Assembly (NCBI RefSeq): GCF_004912155.1
Contig: NZ_STGX01000006.1
Coordinates: 62,001-126,000, forward strand
From: Glycomyces paridis
GTDB lineage: Bacteria > Actinomycetota > Actinomycetes > Mycobacteriales > Micromonosporaceae
Direction of reading: 5' to 3'
Length of the DNA: 64,000 nucleotides
Positions 8,155 through 16,330 of the stretch are shown piece after piece. A model generated the notes under the pieces. That model was given only the letters and a program-made list of their open reading frames with translations. It had not been told where the DNA came from and did no database searches. The number at the start of each line of letters is the position of its first letter. Position 1 is the stretch's first letter. A program made the position numbers and the translations under genes.

Positions 8155-8173
8155 GCTTTCCTCTCCTCTTCCG

Positions 8174-8212
8174 GCGGCGGCCGGGACCCCCGAGATTGGT
8201 CCCGGCCGCCGC
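8174..8212 (+). terminator. Strong hairpin terminator
   Basis: Arms GCGGCGGCCGGGACC (8174-8188) and GGTCCCGGCCGCCGC (8198-8212) pair over 15 bp with a 9-nt loop. It closes the 7281/7978 transcript and may also stop the leftward small gene at 8230-8400. Confidence 0.8.
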
Positions 8213-8229
8213 TTCGCTCCATCACCAGC

Positions 8230-8400
8230 TCAGATCGCGCTCATCCGCATCCGCTTCTGGTTCGTCCACGACGATGGGCGCGAAAACTCGTAGTACAGGT
8301 CGGCCTTGCGCGGTCCGGGATCCCACCGGATCGATTCACGGTGGGGATAGGGCCAGTCCCAGTGCCGGCCGAAGCGAGCCGCAGGCGGATCGGCGGCCAT
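8230..8400 (-). CDS. Small Trp/Pro/Tyr-rich protein, 56 residues
   Basis: The ATG at 8398-8400 is preceded by AGGAGG with 8-nt spacing, one of the best ribosome sites in the island. The peptide (MAADPPAARFGRHWDWPYPH, then a DPGP...KADLYYEF segment) is dense in aromatics and prolines, not typical of chance frames in this composition. No family is recognised. It is divergent from the nuclease gene at 8457, with only 56 bp between starts, so the two may share control. Confidence 0.6.
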   Translation of the reverse strand: MAADPPAARFGRHWDWPYPHRESIRWDPGPRKADLYYEFSRPSSWTNQKRMRMSAI

Positions 8401-8456
8401 GGCGTATACCTCCTGCACGGGCGGCCTCATCGGAGTCCGAGCGCATACTGGTTGGC

Positions 8457-9686
8457 ATGCAACCTCAGCAAGAGCAGCGCCGATTGACCTGGGAGCAAGC
8501 CGACAGTGAGATCCGTTGGCTGATGGGCCATCTTGGGGCAGGATTCCAAGAGCGGGTCGATGAAGCGGATGCTGTCCTGTGGGGGCCATTGTCGGACTAC
8601 GACCGACACTTGGCCCGTAGCAAGTTCGGCGAACTAACCTGCGCGCTCGCCAGCTACTTCCACCGTGACCGTGAACTCCCACAGCAGAACCTGTCGGCGG
8701 AGGAAGACCGAGTGCTGACCTTGGCAGTCCTCGCGCGAGCATGCGGCGAGCACTCGGTCCTCGGATGGCAAGAGCGTATCGCCCGGATAGCCAATGCCGA
8801 TGACCGAACCTATCGATCGCTTCACTTCGAGATCGAGACGGCCGGCATCCTCGCCCGCTCAAGCGACCACACAGTCGAGTTCGTCCCAGAAGACGGCCCA
8901 GCCAAGAACTGCGATCTCCGCATCGGGGGGTTCATCGACGTCGAGTGCAAACGACTCGATGGGCGGCGTCGGCAGGACCAGAATTCCGCCGACTTCTGGC
9001 GGCGCCTCAGAGACATGCTTTGGCAGCGGGTCGCCTCTCTGGGCAACGAGTATGTGTTCATCGTCGAGGTCGCCGGCGCCCCCACCAACGATGATCTCGC
9101 CTGGCTTCTCCAAGAGGCGCGGCTCCAGCTCTCTGACGACAGCGAAGCCTCCGGCGCAACAGATGACGACCGTGTACGTTTCTGGTTCAAACGCTCCCCA
9201 GTCAGGATCGTCAACGGGCAACTCGAGGGGGCCGGCATGCCGGTCGAGGTGCTAGAGACATTCGACTTTGGGAGGTTCGAGGCTCGGGCAGAGCTTGATG
9301 AGGACCGGCGCAACCTCGTCGACGGCGTCGCCTGCACCTTCGCGTTCAAGTCTGGTGCGGAACTCGACCTCGTCAAAAGTGCCAAGCGAGTCATTCGCAA
9401 AGCGCGCCGCCAACTGCCGAAGGACCGTCCCTCGCTGGTTGTGGTCGACGCTTACGAGCCGATCCTGGAGCTTCCGCTGGAGGAACGCGCCGCCACACGG
9501 GAGCAGATCTATGCCGGACTCCAGGCCGACCTTGCAGACCACGGCCGACCTACCGGCGTCATCCTGGCCGCCCCTGACAACGATGTCGGCCTCGGAAAGC
9601 GCAGCATGGTGTACGCGGGGAACCCGCAGCCCTCGGCCCCATTCCCCGCCGGATTCGAGCTGTTTACCGGTTGGGCGCCAGCCTGA
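8457..9686 (+). CDS. Probable PD-(D/E)XK nuclease
   Basis: A 409-residue protein. Residues ~120-168 carry the arrangement of a restriction-endonuclease fold. A helix with HFEIETAGIL (Glu at 125/127) is followed by strands with NCDLRIGGFIDVECKRL, giving Asp153, Glu163 and Lys165 as the D...ExK triad. The N-terminal 115 residues are helical. The C-terminal part after about residue 270 includes a second conserved-looking block (PSLVVVDAYEP). The ATG at 8457 is preferred; the frame extends upstream to 8196 without coding character. The triad is seen; the nuclease role and defence function are inferred. Confidence 0.65.
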   Translation: MQPQQEQRRLTWEQADSEIRWLMGHLGAGFQERVDEADAVLWGPLSDYDRHLARSKFGELTCALASYFHRDRELPQQNLSAEEDRVLTLAVLARACGEHSVLGWQERIARIANADDRTYRSLHFEIETAGILARSSDHTVEFVPEDGPAKNCDLRIGGFIDVECKRLDGRRRQDQNSADFWRRLRDMLWQRVASLGNEYVFIVEVAGAPTNDDLAWLLQEARLQLSDDSEASGATDDDRVRFWFKRSPVRIVNGQLEGAGMPVEVLETFDFGRFEARAELDEDRRNLVDGVACTFAFKSGAELDLVKSAKRVIRKARRQLPKDRPSLVVVDAYEPILELPLEERAATREQIYAGLQADLADHGRPTGVILAAPDNDVGLGKRSMVYAGNPQPSAPFPAGFELFTGWAPA

Positions 9687-9701
9687 GCGCTTCCAGAGGG
9701 T

Positions 9702-9891
9702 CTACGGCCCTCGGAAGATCTCTTTCACCGAGCCGGTGGCCGGGTCGATCGGCTCCAGTTCGGGAGCGAATCTTTCAGATCGCTCCCGCTCTGCTTTGGC
9801 GAGCCGGATGAGGACTCCAGCGATACGGTGCGCGTCGATGGTCTCGCGCCGCTCACCGATCATTTTTTATCTTTCGGTCGTGTCCTGACAT
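9702..9891 (-). pseudogene. Cassette partner protein, copy A (frameshifted in an A6 run)
   Basis: From ATG 9889-9891 the frame gives MSGHDRKIKNDR and stops. One base fewer in the run of six A (T6 on plus, 9863-9868) would join it to GERRETIDAHRIAGVLIRL and onward to the stop at 9702. That matches copy B at 18935-19123 residue for residue in the core. An ATG right after the run (9863) could also start a 53-residue protein. It is either a disrupted copy or one read by slippage or re-initiation. It lies exactly 60 bp after the HTH gene stop. Function unknown. Confidence 0.6.
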
Positions 9892-9951
9892 CGCCCGACC
9901 GTAATGCCGGAGTTCTCAAATTCCGCGGAAGCGACCGCGCCGTGTCGTCGT

Positions 9952-10245
9952 TCAGGCTGCCAGAAGCCGGTAGATGCTGCGTCGACTGATCCCGTACTCG
10001 ACAGCCAGCGCCTTCTTGCAGTAACCAGCCCGGGCAACGGTCAGTAGTCGCTGATAGTCACCCGGGTCCAACCGGTCCCGAATCGCGCGGGGCTGACCGT
10101 TGCGCGAGGCAGCGGCCAGATCGGAGACTCCCGACCCCGACTGGTGCCGTTCCGGGGCCGCCGCGGCCGAAATGACATCCCGTACGCGTGCCAACATGGC
10201 CGTGACCTGCGGTGATGAGTTGTAGTCAGCGGTGCTAAGGTCCAC
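9952..10245 (-). CDS. Small HTH protein, cassette copy A
   Basis: A 97-residue protein from GTG 10243-10245. The N-terminal half (VDLSTADYNSSPQVT...ARVRDVISA) is unique to this family. The C-terminal half (DPGDYQRLL, then KKALAVEYGISRRSIYRLLA) is a Hin/resolvase-type helix-turn-helix. Copy B (19184-19480) is over 80% identical by eye, and identity begins at the start codon, which supports that start. There is no recombinase catalytic domain. It is probably a small DNA-binding regulator of the cassette; its real role is unknown. Confidence 0.7.
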   Translation of the reverse strand: MDLSTADYNSSPQVTAMLARVRDVISAAAAPERHQSGSGVSDLAAASRNGQPRAIRDRLDPGDYQRLLTVARAGYCKKALAVEYGISRRSIYRLLAA

Positions 10246-10260
10246 AACACATTGATACTT

Positions 10261-10292
10261 GTGAATATCATTCACTTTTGTTGTGTAACAAC
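10261..10292. promoter_or_regulatory. Two inverted repeats upstream of HTH cassette copy A
   Basis: GTGAAT-ATC-ATTCAC (10261-10275, 6-3-6) and GTTGT-GTA-ACAAC (10280-10292, 5-3-5) lie 15-47 bp upstream of the GTG start, in an AT-rich stretch unusual for this window. Both are perfect inverted repeats. They could be operator sites for the adjacent HTH protein. Copy B lacks them, because homology ends at the start codon. Confidence 0.5.
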
Positions 10293-10548
10293 ACGTCTCG
10301 TGGGGTACCGGTTGATGTCATCCGATGTTGATGGCCGTTCATTCTACTGCGGCGACGAGTTTCGCAGCGATCAGCTGATTTAGCATCTTGCAGCGCGGTG
10401 GCGGTCCCCCTGCGACGCCGCCGCCTGGCGTCTCAGCAACCCGAGCTCAGCCGGTTGGCGGACTCCTTGAGTGATAGCCCACTTTTCAAGGCGCTCAGAC
10501 TCTCCGGGCTACGGGATTCTGGCTCGCGCTCGCTGAGACACTAGCTGC
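10293..10548. other. 256-bp intergenic region between cassette copy A and the RusA-like gene
   Basis: The two genes are divergent, so promoters are expected. I see no hairpin, ORF or clear promoter consensus beyond the AT-rich repeats at the left end. Confidence 0.4.
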
Positions 10549-11895
10549 ATGCCCTCACTCGAAGCGGACCCGTACCTAGATGGCCCCCTGGGATGGTCCC
10601 ACCAGGCTATGCAGCGGCTCCTGCGAGAACGGCACCTTGCCGACGAGAGCGAACCCGGGGCGAAAGGGCAGCGCGGTGGACGGCGTCGCGCCGTCCAGTT
10701 CCAACGTGACACCGTCAGCTCGATGCGCAGTGCCGGCCGGAGGGCGATGACTGGAGCGGTCGCACTCGATGTGGACTTCACCTGCTGCAAGCGCAATCCG
10801 CCAGGGATTCATCGCCTGGCGAAATATCTCCTCGACGTCCTCGGGCCGGCCCTCGAACCCAAGGATCTTGGACGCCGGAGCGTCTTGTATGGCGATGATC
10901 GCCAAGTCAAACTGCTCCACGTCAGCCTCAACCAGGCATGGGACCCCGACCCTAGCGCGCAGTCAACAACGGCAAGCACACGGGTGGTCGCACGCCCGAT
11001 CCGCGACGTCGCCGAAGACCTCCGGGTCGCCGACGAGATACGTTCCCGCTTCGATCAGTGGCCGCGCGAAGCCGATGCCAGCCCCTTCTACATTCCCGTC
11101 GACGACTTCGACGATGTCCTCGTGCCGCCCCCATTTTCAGCTGAGCCTCTGCCGAAACTGGCCAAACCCCTGTCGCAGTTGGACCGCTTCGACCAACACT
11201 GGCGGTGGTACCGCGCCCAGGAAGCCTACCTAGCTGCCACCGATGCCTACCTGCTGTCATACCTGTGCACGTGCCCCAACGACATCGCCGGGACACGCGA
11301 GAGCGCCCCAGACTCGGCCGGAACGGTCACCGAGCACGCGGCATCGCTCAGCGATATGTACCGGCCCCTGCTCCTCACTCTGCCGTTCGGCCTACCCCTC
11401 CCCGGCTTTGCACTGGCCTCGGGCGAATGGAAACGCTATGGCGAGCAAGCGCGCACAGCGCTCGCGGCGTTTCTGGACCGGTGGCCCCTGCTTCGTCCGC
11501 TGCTGGTGCCCGTCAAGGTCACGTTGATGATCACCCCCTCGATCCGCGGCATGGATCTGGACAACATCGCCCTGACCTTGCTTCCAATGATCCACGACGT
11601 CCTTCAACCCCATATCGACCCGCTGACCATGCACCGACTCGGCATGCCCCTGCCCTCAGGCGGGCCCGAACACGAGAAACACGCCAAGGCTCTTCGCCGG
11701 CTCCGCTCACTCAACGAACACAGCGTCACCGCCTACCAGGTCATCGAGTTGAAACGAACTCCCCAGTCACCCCAAGAGGGGACAATCAACGTGCTCCTCG
11801 GCGACGGGACCGGACCCCGAAGCTCATGGGAGACCGCCCACGACTACCTCCACCAGAATCTCCCAACGCTCCTTGAGTCCGACCGCTATCGATAA
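10549..11895 (+). CDS. Tandem RusA-like (Holliday-junction resolvase fold) protein with split active site
   Basis: A 448-residue protein with what look like two RusA-type modules. Module 1 (~60-130) reads VALDVDFTCCKRNPPGIHRLAKYLLDVLG and then YGDDRQVKLLHVSL. It has the DD of RusA (E. coli Asp91) but lacks the DxDN. Module 2 (~290-416) reads VKVTLMITPSIRGMDLDNIALTL, with the DxDN (E. coli Asp70/Asp72), and later SVTAYQVIELKRTP, but lacks the DD. Each half therefore keeps the piece the other lost. The order of strands and helices agrees with RusA in both halves. The start is uncertain; no strong RBS is seen. Known RusA proteins are ~120 residues and cut four-way junctions. The activity here is inferred. 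Confidence 0.55.
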   Translation: MPSLEADPYLDGPLGWSHQAMQRLLRERHLADESEPGAKGQRGGRRRAVQFQRDTVSSMRSAGRRAMTGAVALDVDFTCCKRNPPGIHRLAKYLLDVLGPALEPKDLGRRSVLYGDDRQVKLLHVSLNQAWDPDPSAQSTTASTRVVARPIRDVAEDLRVADEIRSRFDQWPREADASPFYIPVDDFDDVLVPPPFSAEPLPKLAKPLSQLDRFDQHWRWYRAQEAYLAATDAYLLSYLCTCPNDIAGTRESAPDSAGTVTEHAASLSDMYRPLLLTLPFGLPLPGFALASGEWKRYGEQARTALAAFLDRWPLLRPLLVPVKVTLMITPSIRGMDLDNIALTLLPMIHDVLQPHIDPLTMHRLGMPLPSGGPEHEKHAKALRRLRSLNEHSVTAYQVIELKRTPQSPQEGTINVLLGDGTGPRSSWETAHDYLHQNLPTLLESDRYR

Positions 11896-11964
11896 TTTGC
11901 AGCGGGGTGAAGCACTGACGCGGGCCTTATCGGGAGTGGTCGGTAGAGCAGGTCTGGGTTATAT

Positions 11965-13737
11965 TCAGACCTTGAGCTGCACTATCGGGACTGCTGAGCC
12001 TTCTAGGATCCTTGCCACTTGCTCACGATGTTGCTGGTGTACAAAGACCATCAACAATTCCTTCGCCCTTGACCCCGCAACGTAGAGCACTCGACGGCTC
12101 TCCGAGTCATGACCGTGTTCCCAGTCGTCAAGGAGAGTGCGGCCGGATTCCTCGTTCGGCTTGAGCGACTTGGGAATCACGATTCCGACACCTTTGAACT
12201 CTCGGCCCTTCACCCCGTGCACCGTCGAGCATTGAACGGGCAAGCGGCCACAGTTCGAAATGCTGTTCCAGACTTCCTCGGTCGGCGCCTGGAGCAACTT
12301 CCCAAGTCCGTTGAGTTCAGGTTCGACGACGTTGAGTTCCGCCCACTGCACGCCCCGAAAATAGGCCCTCACCTCGTTCGCGAACTGACTGCGCGTCTTC
12401 CCCTGCGCCGCCAAGCTGACCGCCATGCGAACGGAGACTTCTCGGAGCCGACGCTCGTCGATTCCGAGCTCAGCACAAGCTCCCTCGATGCTCTTAAAGC
12501 GGAGATCTCCCCCATCGGCCAATACCGCGAGAATTGCCTTCTCGACCCTTCGAACGGCATCACGGCGGGCAACGGCGTCGGTCTCAGCAGATCGGAGTTT
12601 GAGACCAGCGTCGGCGACCGCGGCTACCCGATTGCTTCCTAGTTCTCCTGATGCGGCCATGCCAGCCGCGCGAAGTGCGTCCTTCCGCCTGTGAGCGAGA
12701 AGGACGAGCTCATCCGTATGCACTTCGTATTGCTTGGATATGGAGAGCGCCGAGGGAAGGATTTCATCGGGTTTGGCGTACGTGACGAGGTAGATAGGAG
12801 TTCCGAGCTCCGCGGTATCGCCGACAGGCCTCTCGATCATGGTCCGCGACCGTAGCGAGTTGTTGAAGGCGCAGATCGCAGGGCTGCTCCGCCAGTTCTC
12901 AATAAGCATTGGTTGCAAGGGCAGCGTGGTTCCAAACTCGAGTACTTTGGTCGGCGTTGCGCTTCGGAACTCGTATATGGCCTGGTCGAGATCGCCTACT
13001 GTCACCATCCGGATGCCCAGACCCCGAAGGAACTCCAGGATCAGCAATTCTTCGCGGCCGCAGTCCTGGACCTCATCGACGATGATCTCAGCAAACCGAG
13101 ATCGAAGCAGTCCGCCGAGGATCGGGCGGTACTTGTCATTCGAGATCCATATCTCTGCGAGGAATCGCGCAGTGTCGCAGCTGACCGTTCCCGCCTGGAG
13201 CAGGCTCCGGAGGACCTGGGCAGCACGTTGCTCTGCCTCCAAGCGGAGTCCCCTCAACTTCTCCCTGGCTTCCACGTTGCCGAAGTTCCGATCGACCCTG
13301 CCCATGTCGAGTGTGGCCCGCAGTTGGTCGTCGAAGTCGAACCACTCAAGGTCGACATCTGCGGACTTGCCGGTAGCCATGCGGAACTTCGTGCCTTGAA
13401 CCTCGCTCCACGACTGCACGTACCGTGGGTGCACCTTGAAGAAGGCGACATACAGCGGCGTGACGATGAAGCGGTGCAGGAAAGCGTCGAAGGTCCCTAC
13501 GAAGTTGGGCGCGCTGAGTACGTCGCTTCGATCCCCGCACCTCGTGCGGACCTCGTCGATTGCCGTGTTGGTGAACGAAACGAGAGCGATACCTCGCCGG
13601 TCTTCCTCAGAGGCACGCTTGAGGAAGCGTGCCACCATGGCACGGGTCTTTCCTGCGCCGGGGCATGCTGCGACGAACAGGTCCGCGTCAGCGTTGACGA
13701 GGATCTTCTGGTCATCGGTGAGGCTCACGTCGCTCAC
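11965..13737 (-). CDS. UvrD/PcrA-like superfamily 1 helicase (GajB-like)
   Basis: A 590-residue SF1A helicase. The Q-motif region LTDDQKILVNADADLFV is followed by Walker A AACPGAGKT, motif Ia LVSFTNTAIDEV, motif II EIIVDEVQDC, motif III VGDLDQAIYEFR, motif IV ENWRSS, motif V STVHGVKGREFKG and motif VI RVLYVAGSRAKE. All motifs look intact. The GTG start overlaps the stop of the OLD nuclease by 4 nt, so the two are coupled. An OLD class 2 nuclease followed by a UvrD-like helicase is the arrangement of the Gabija anti-phage system (GajA-GajB), where GajB senses DNA ends. It converges with the RusA-like gene. Confidence 0.85.
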   Translation of the reverse strand: MSDVSLTDDQKILVNADADLFVAACPGAGKTRAMVARFLKRASEEDRRGIALVSFTNTAIDEVRTRCGDRSDVLSAPNFVGTFDAFLHRFIVTPLYVAFFKVHPRYVQSWSEVQGTKFRMATGKSADVDLEWFDFDDQLRATLDMGRVDRNFGNVEAREKLRGLRLEAEQRAAQVLRSLLQAGTVSCDTARFLAEIWISNDKYRPILGGLLRSRFAEIIVDEVQDCGREELLILEFLRGLGIRMVTVGDLDQAIYEFRSATPTKVLEFGTTLPLQPMLIENWRSSPAICAFNNSLRSRTMIERPVGDTAELGTPIYLVTYAKPDEILPSALSISKQYEVHTDELVLLAHRRKDALRAAGMAASGELGSNRVAAVADAGLKLRSAETDAVARRDAVRRVEKAILAVLADGGDLRFKSIEGACAELGIDERRLREVSVRMAVSLAAQGKTRSQFANEVRAYFRGVQWAELNVVEPELNGLGKLLQAPTEEVWNSISNCGRLPVQCSTVHGVKGREFKGVGIVIPKSLKPNEESGRTLLDDWEHGHDSESRRVLYVAGSRAKELLMVFVHQQHREQVARILEGSAVPIVQLKV

Positions 13738-15689
13738 TGGCGACCCTTGTGGTCGTTGACCGATACCGTGATGGCGGTGGTGAGATAGTCCGGGGTGGTG
13801 AACGGCTCATCGCTGGCGATCAATACGGCGATGTCCTGAGCGAATTCGCCCTTGCTGATGAACTTGTCGTCGAGCCGGAGCGCCTTGTACAGCCCGAACT
13901 CCGGCCCCAGGCGGTGGGAAAGCGTTGTGTCCCATTTCTCCTGGCTTCGAGGATGCTGCTTGAGGTACGCCTTCTCCAGGATCGGGCGATTGCCCTCGGG
14001 TTCAAGAAGATCGGCTTCCAGCGTGTGCGGGGCTTCGGCGACGATCAGCCGCCCAGCCGCTCCAATGCTGCTGGCGTGCGCTTCAAGATCGATCTTGCGG
14101 TTGTAGATCTTCTTACCGTCATCTCCCTCCGGATCAGTTGGTGTGGATCCTTGATCCGCTGTCGCAGATGCCGAATCAGGTTTCTTAGCGCCCTCGGACT
14201 CTTCCTGAGCACGGGATTTCTTAGGTTTCTCCTCTTCAGGAAGTTGGGGGTCGGCATCTGTGACCACGACGAGCTGATCGAGCAGCCGGCAGCCGTTCAC
14301 CTCCGAGAGCAGCAAGGTGATGTAAGGCTTGAAATCGACGCTTCCGACGTTGCCAATGGTGACGCCCCGGAACGCGCGCTTCAGATCCTCAGCATCCTTG
14401 AACACGCTGTGGCGTGCCATCACGGGGAGCAGCACCGCCTCGGCGATCCCTTCCACAAGGATCACCCGCCGTGCAAAGAGCAGCCCTGCCCTGGTGGCAT
14501 CGAGATACTGATCGATCTTGCGTCGCTCCGACTCCGTCAGATCGATACTCGCCAGGGCGAGCGCCTTGGTCTTCCGAAGCGCGACCTCCGTGGATGTCCC
14601 GTCCTCGGAGGAGATGGATTCTCGTTCAACCACGGTTCGCAGGGCCACGATGTTCTGGATACCGACGCTGCTGGCCAGGTTCGGTGAGTGCGTCGTGGCG
14701 ATAACCTGGATACGTCCGGCCGGGCCGCGCGCATCGTCCTCCGGAGACGCCTCGACCTGCTCCCGGAGGTACTCAAGAAGGACGGCCTGGAGTTGGGGGT
14801 GAAGATGCGCCTCAGGCTCCTCCACCAGGAATAGAGTGAGCTCGGCGTCCCGCGCCTTCTGCAATTCGAGGATCACGGTCGCCATGTACAGCAGGTTGGC
14901 GTACCCTAGCCCGGATTCGATCAGGTCAGCCGGTTCAACGCCATGCTCGGCCATCTTGACGCGCATGCTCCGCGTCAGCCGGTTCAGCTCATGCTCGGTG
15001 AAGGTGACTTCGACATCCTGCGCGCGGACAGCATTCGTCAGTTTGCTCAGGTGTCCTTGGATAGCCTTGGTGGTCGTCTCGAGCACGCCATGCCGCTTGA
15101 TGCCGTTGAACGCGTCGTTCGCGTCCTTCAGGAACTCCTCCTGCTGCTCCTCAGTTGTGAGGTGCTGGATGACCCGGGCGAGCCGATTGCCTTCGGCTGA
15201 GTCCAATTCCTTCTGCGCATCACGCAACGGAGCGAGGTAGACATGCGCAATCTGCTCGCGCTTCTCAGGCTCCGCTTCTGCACTGTTGGCAGGACCGGCC
15301 GTGAACCGGGACGCCACTCGGTACCGACGGGTCGAATCTGATCGGAATCTGCCGGTGTAGATCACCTGATCGGCCTTGACATCCAAGGCAGTGACGTAAT
15401 GCGCACGTTGGAAATCCGTCAGACCTGCGAACTCGACGCGGACCTCGGCTTCCTGGCCTTCCCTCCCATGGGCCAGATCCGACACCGAGAACCAGCGCGT
15501 GGCCCGCCGACTCAGAGGGGTGGTCGCGAGCCGGAGAGCTTCGATGACATTTGACTTTCCCGAGTTGTTCTCTCCGACAACCAGAGTGATCCCGGGTTGA
15601 AGATCAATGGATACGTCATAGGCCGACCGGAAGTTCTTCAGTGCGATCCGTTGCAGGTACATCCCGCGTCTTGCAGTCTCGGTTCCCAT
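13734..15689 (-). CDS. OLD-family ATPase/TOPRIM endonuclease (GajA-like)
   Basis: A 651-residue protein. An ABC-type ATPase head has Walker A GENNSGKS (39-46), a signature-like SGLGYANLLYM, Walker B LTLFLVEEPEAHLHPQ and the H-loop TTHSPNLAS. The C-terminal TOPRIM nuclease has RRVILVEGIAEAVLLPV (Glu) and LVVVTDADPQLPEE (DxD). Just after the DxD there is a charged, low-complexity insert of about 45 residues (EEKPKKSRAQEESEGAKK, continuing to DDGKK) that is unusual for GajA. The ATG at 15687-15689 follows GGAG at good spacing. As GajA it would nick DNA when nucleotide is depleted. The Gabija-like assignment rests on the pair. Confidence 0.85.
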   Translation of the reverse strand: MGTETARRGMYLQRIALKNFRSAYDVSIDLQPGITLVVGENNSGKSNVIEALRLATTPLSRRATRWFSVSDLAHGREGQEAEVRVEFAGLTDFQRAHYVTALDVKADQVIYTGRFRSDSTRRYRVASRFTAGPANSAEAEPEKREQIAHVYLAPLRDAQKELDSAEGNRLARVIQHLTTEEQQEEFLKDANDAFNGIKRHGVLETTTKAIQGHLSKLTNAVRAQDVEVTFTEHELNRLTRSMRVKMAEHGVEPADLIESGLGYANLLYMATVILELQKARDAELTLFLVEEPEAHLHPQLQAVLLEYLREQVEASPEDDARGPAGRIQVIATTHSPNLASSVGIQNIVALRTVVERESISSEDGTSTEVALRKTKALALASIDLTESERRKIDQYLDATRAGLLFARRVILVEGIAEAVLLPVMARHSVFKDAEDLKRAFRGVTIGNVGSVDFKPYITLLLSEVNGCRLLDQLVVVTDADPQLPEEEKPKKSRAQEESEGAKKPDSASATADQGSTPTDPEGDDGKKIYNRKIDLEAHASSIGAAGRLIVAEAPHTLEADLLEPEGNRPILEKAYLKQHPRSQEKWDTTLSHRLGPEFGLYKALRLDDKFISKGEFAQDIAVLIASDEPFTTPDYLTTAITVSVNDHKGRQ

Positions 15690-16005
15690 CAAATCTCCTC
15701 ATTCCGACCCAAATCTACCTATCCGCCCTGCGACGCAAAAGAACTACGGGGACTTACCAGGGCGACACGTTCTGCTCGCGGATTCGGTTGCATCACGCCT
15801 CGACTTCCGCTCGCGCAGGGAAGATTACGTATGCAGTACGGCAAATCCGAGGCAAGAAGCGCAAACACATGTGCAGGTTCTCGACCTCTGATACGGCATA
15901 GACCTACTCGTTGGCTAACGTTCGAGACTTACTCATGAAAGCGTCCGCTGAGACGATGCAAATCCACCTCCGGCGACTCGATCAAACAACCGATAAGGAG
16001 TATTC
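15690..16005. other. 316-bp divergent intergenic region
   Basis: This lies between the OLD nuclease (leftward) and the Lsr2-like gene (rightward). It is AT-richer than its surroundings, as often seen for Lsr2-bound DNA, and must hold two promoters. No strong inverted repeat or consensus promoter is evident. The Lsr2-like gene has an AAGGAG site six bases before its ATG. Confidence 0.4.
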
Positions 16006-16320
16006 ATGGCAAGGCGGACGCAGGTCGTCCTCATCGATGACCTCGATGGCGGCAAGGCCGACGAGGCGCTCAGGTTCGACCTCGACGGTCAAGCGTACGA
16101 GATCGACCTCTCGGATGTGCATGCCAAGGAACTCCGCGATGCGCTGGAGAGGTTCCAGGAGGCGGGCACGCGACTCGGTCGATACAGCCTCGGCGCCACG
16201 CGCGGGCCCGTCCCGCAGGTCGCGGTCCCTCGCCGCCAGTCTGCCAACCGGGACCAGAACAAAGCGATCCGGGAGTGGGGCCGAGCGGAACGGCAAGAAG
16301 GTGTCGCCGCCGCAAGCTGA
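16006..16320 (+). CDS. Truncated Lsr2-like nucleoid protein
   Basis: 104 residues. The N-terminus (MARRTQVVLIDDLDGG...ALRFDLDGQAYEIDLS, then AKELRDALERF) is a complete Lsr2 oligomerisation domain. The C-terminus reaches NKAIREWGRAE and then diverges to a stop. Normal Lsr2 continues REWARANGxxVSxRGRIPxxV, where RGR is the AT-hook-like DNA contact. Dropping one G at 16277-16280 restores AERNGKKVSP, so a 1-nt insertion is likely. Even in that frame the RGR motif is absent, so the DNA-binding end is lost either way. The product could still pair with chromosomal Lsr2. It overlaps no neighbour and ends 10 bp from the convergent zinc-ribbon gene. Confidence 0.75.
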   Translation: MARRTQVVLIDDLDGGKADEALRFDLDGQAYEIDLSDVHAKELRDALERFQEAGTRLGRYSLGATRGPVPQVAVPRRQSANRDQNKAIREWGRAERQEGVAAAS

Positions 16321-16330
16321 AGCATGCAGG

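Noticed and set aside
16275-16320. Lsr2 truncation as a mere sequencing error
   Set aside because: A one-base change restores only a few Lsr2-like residues; the RGR motif is missing in all frames, so the truncation is real even if the G-run is wrong.
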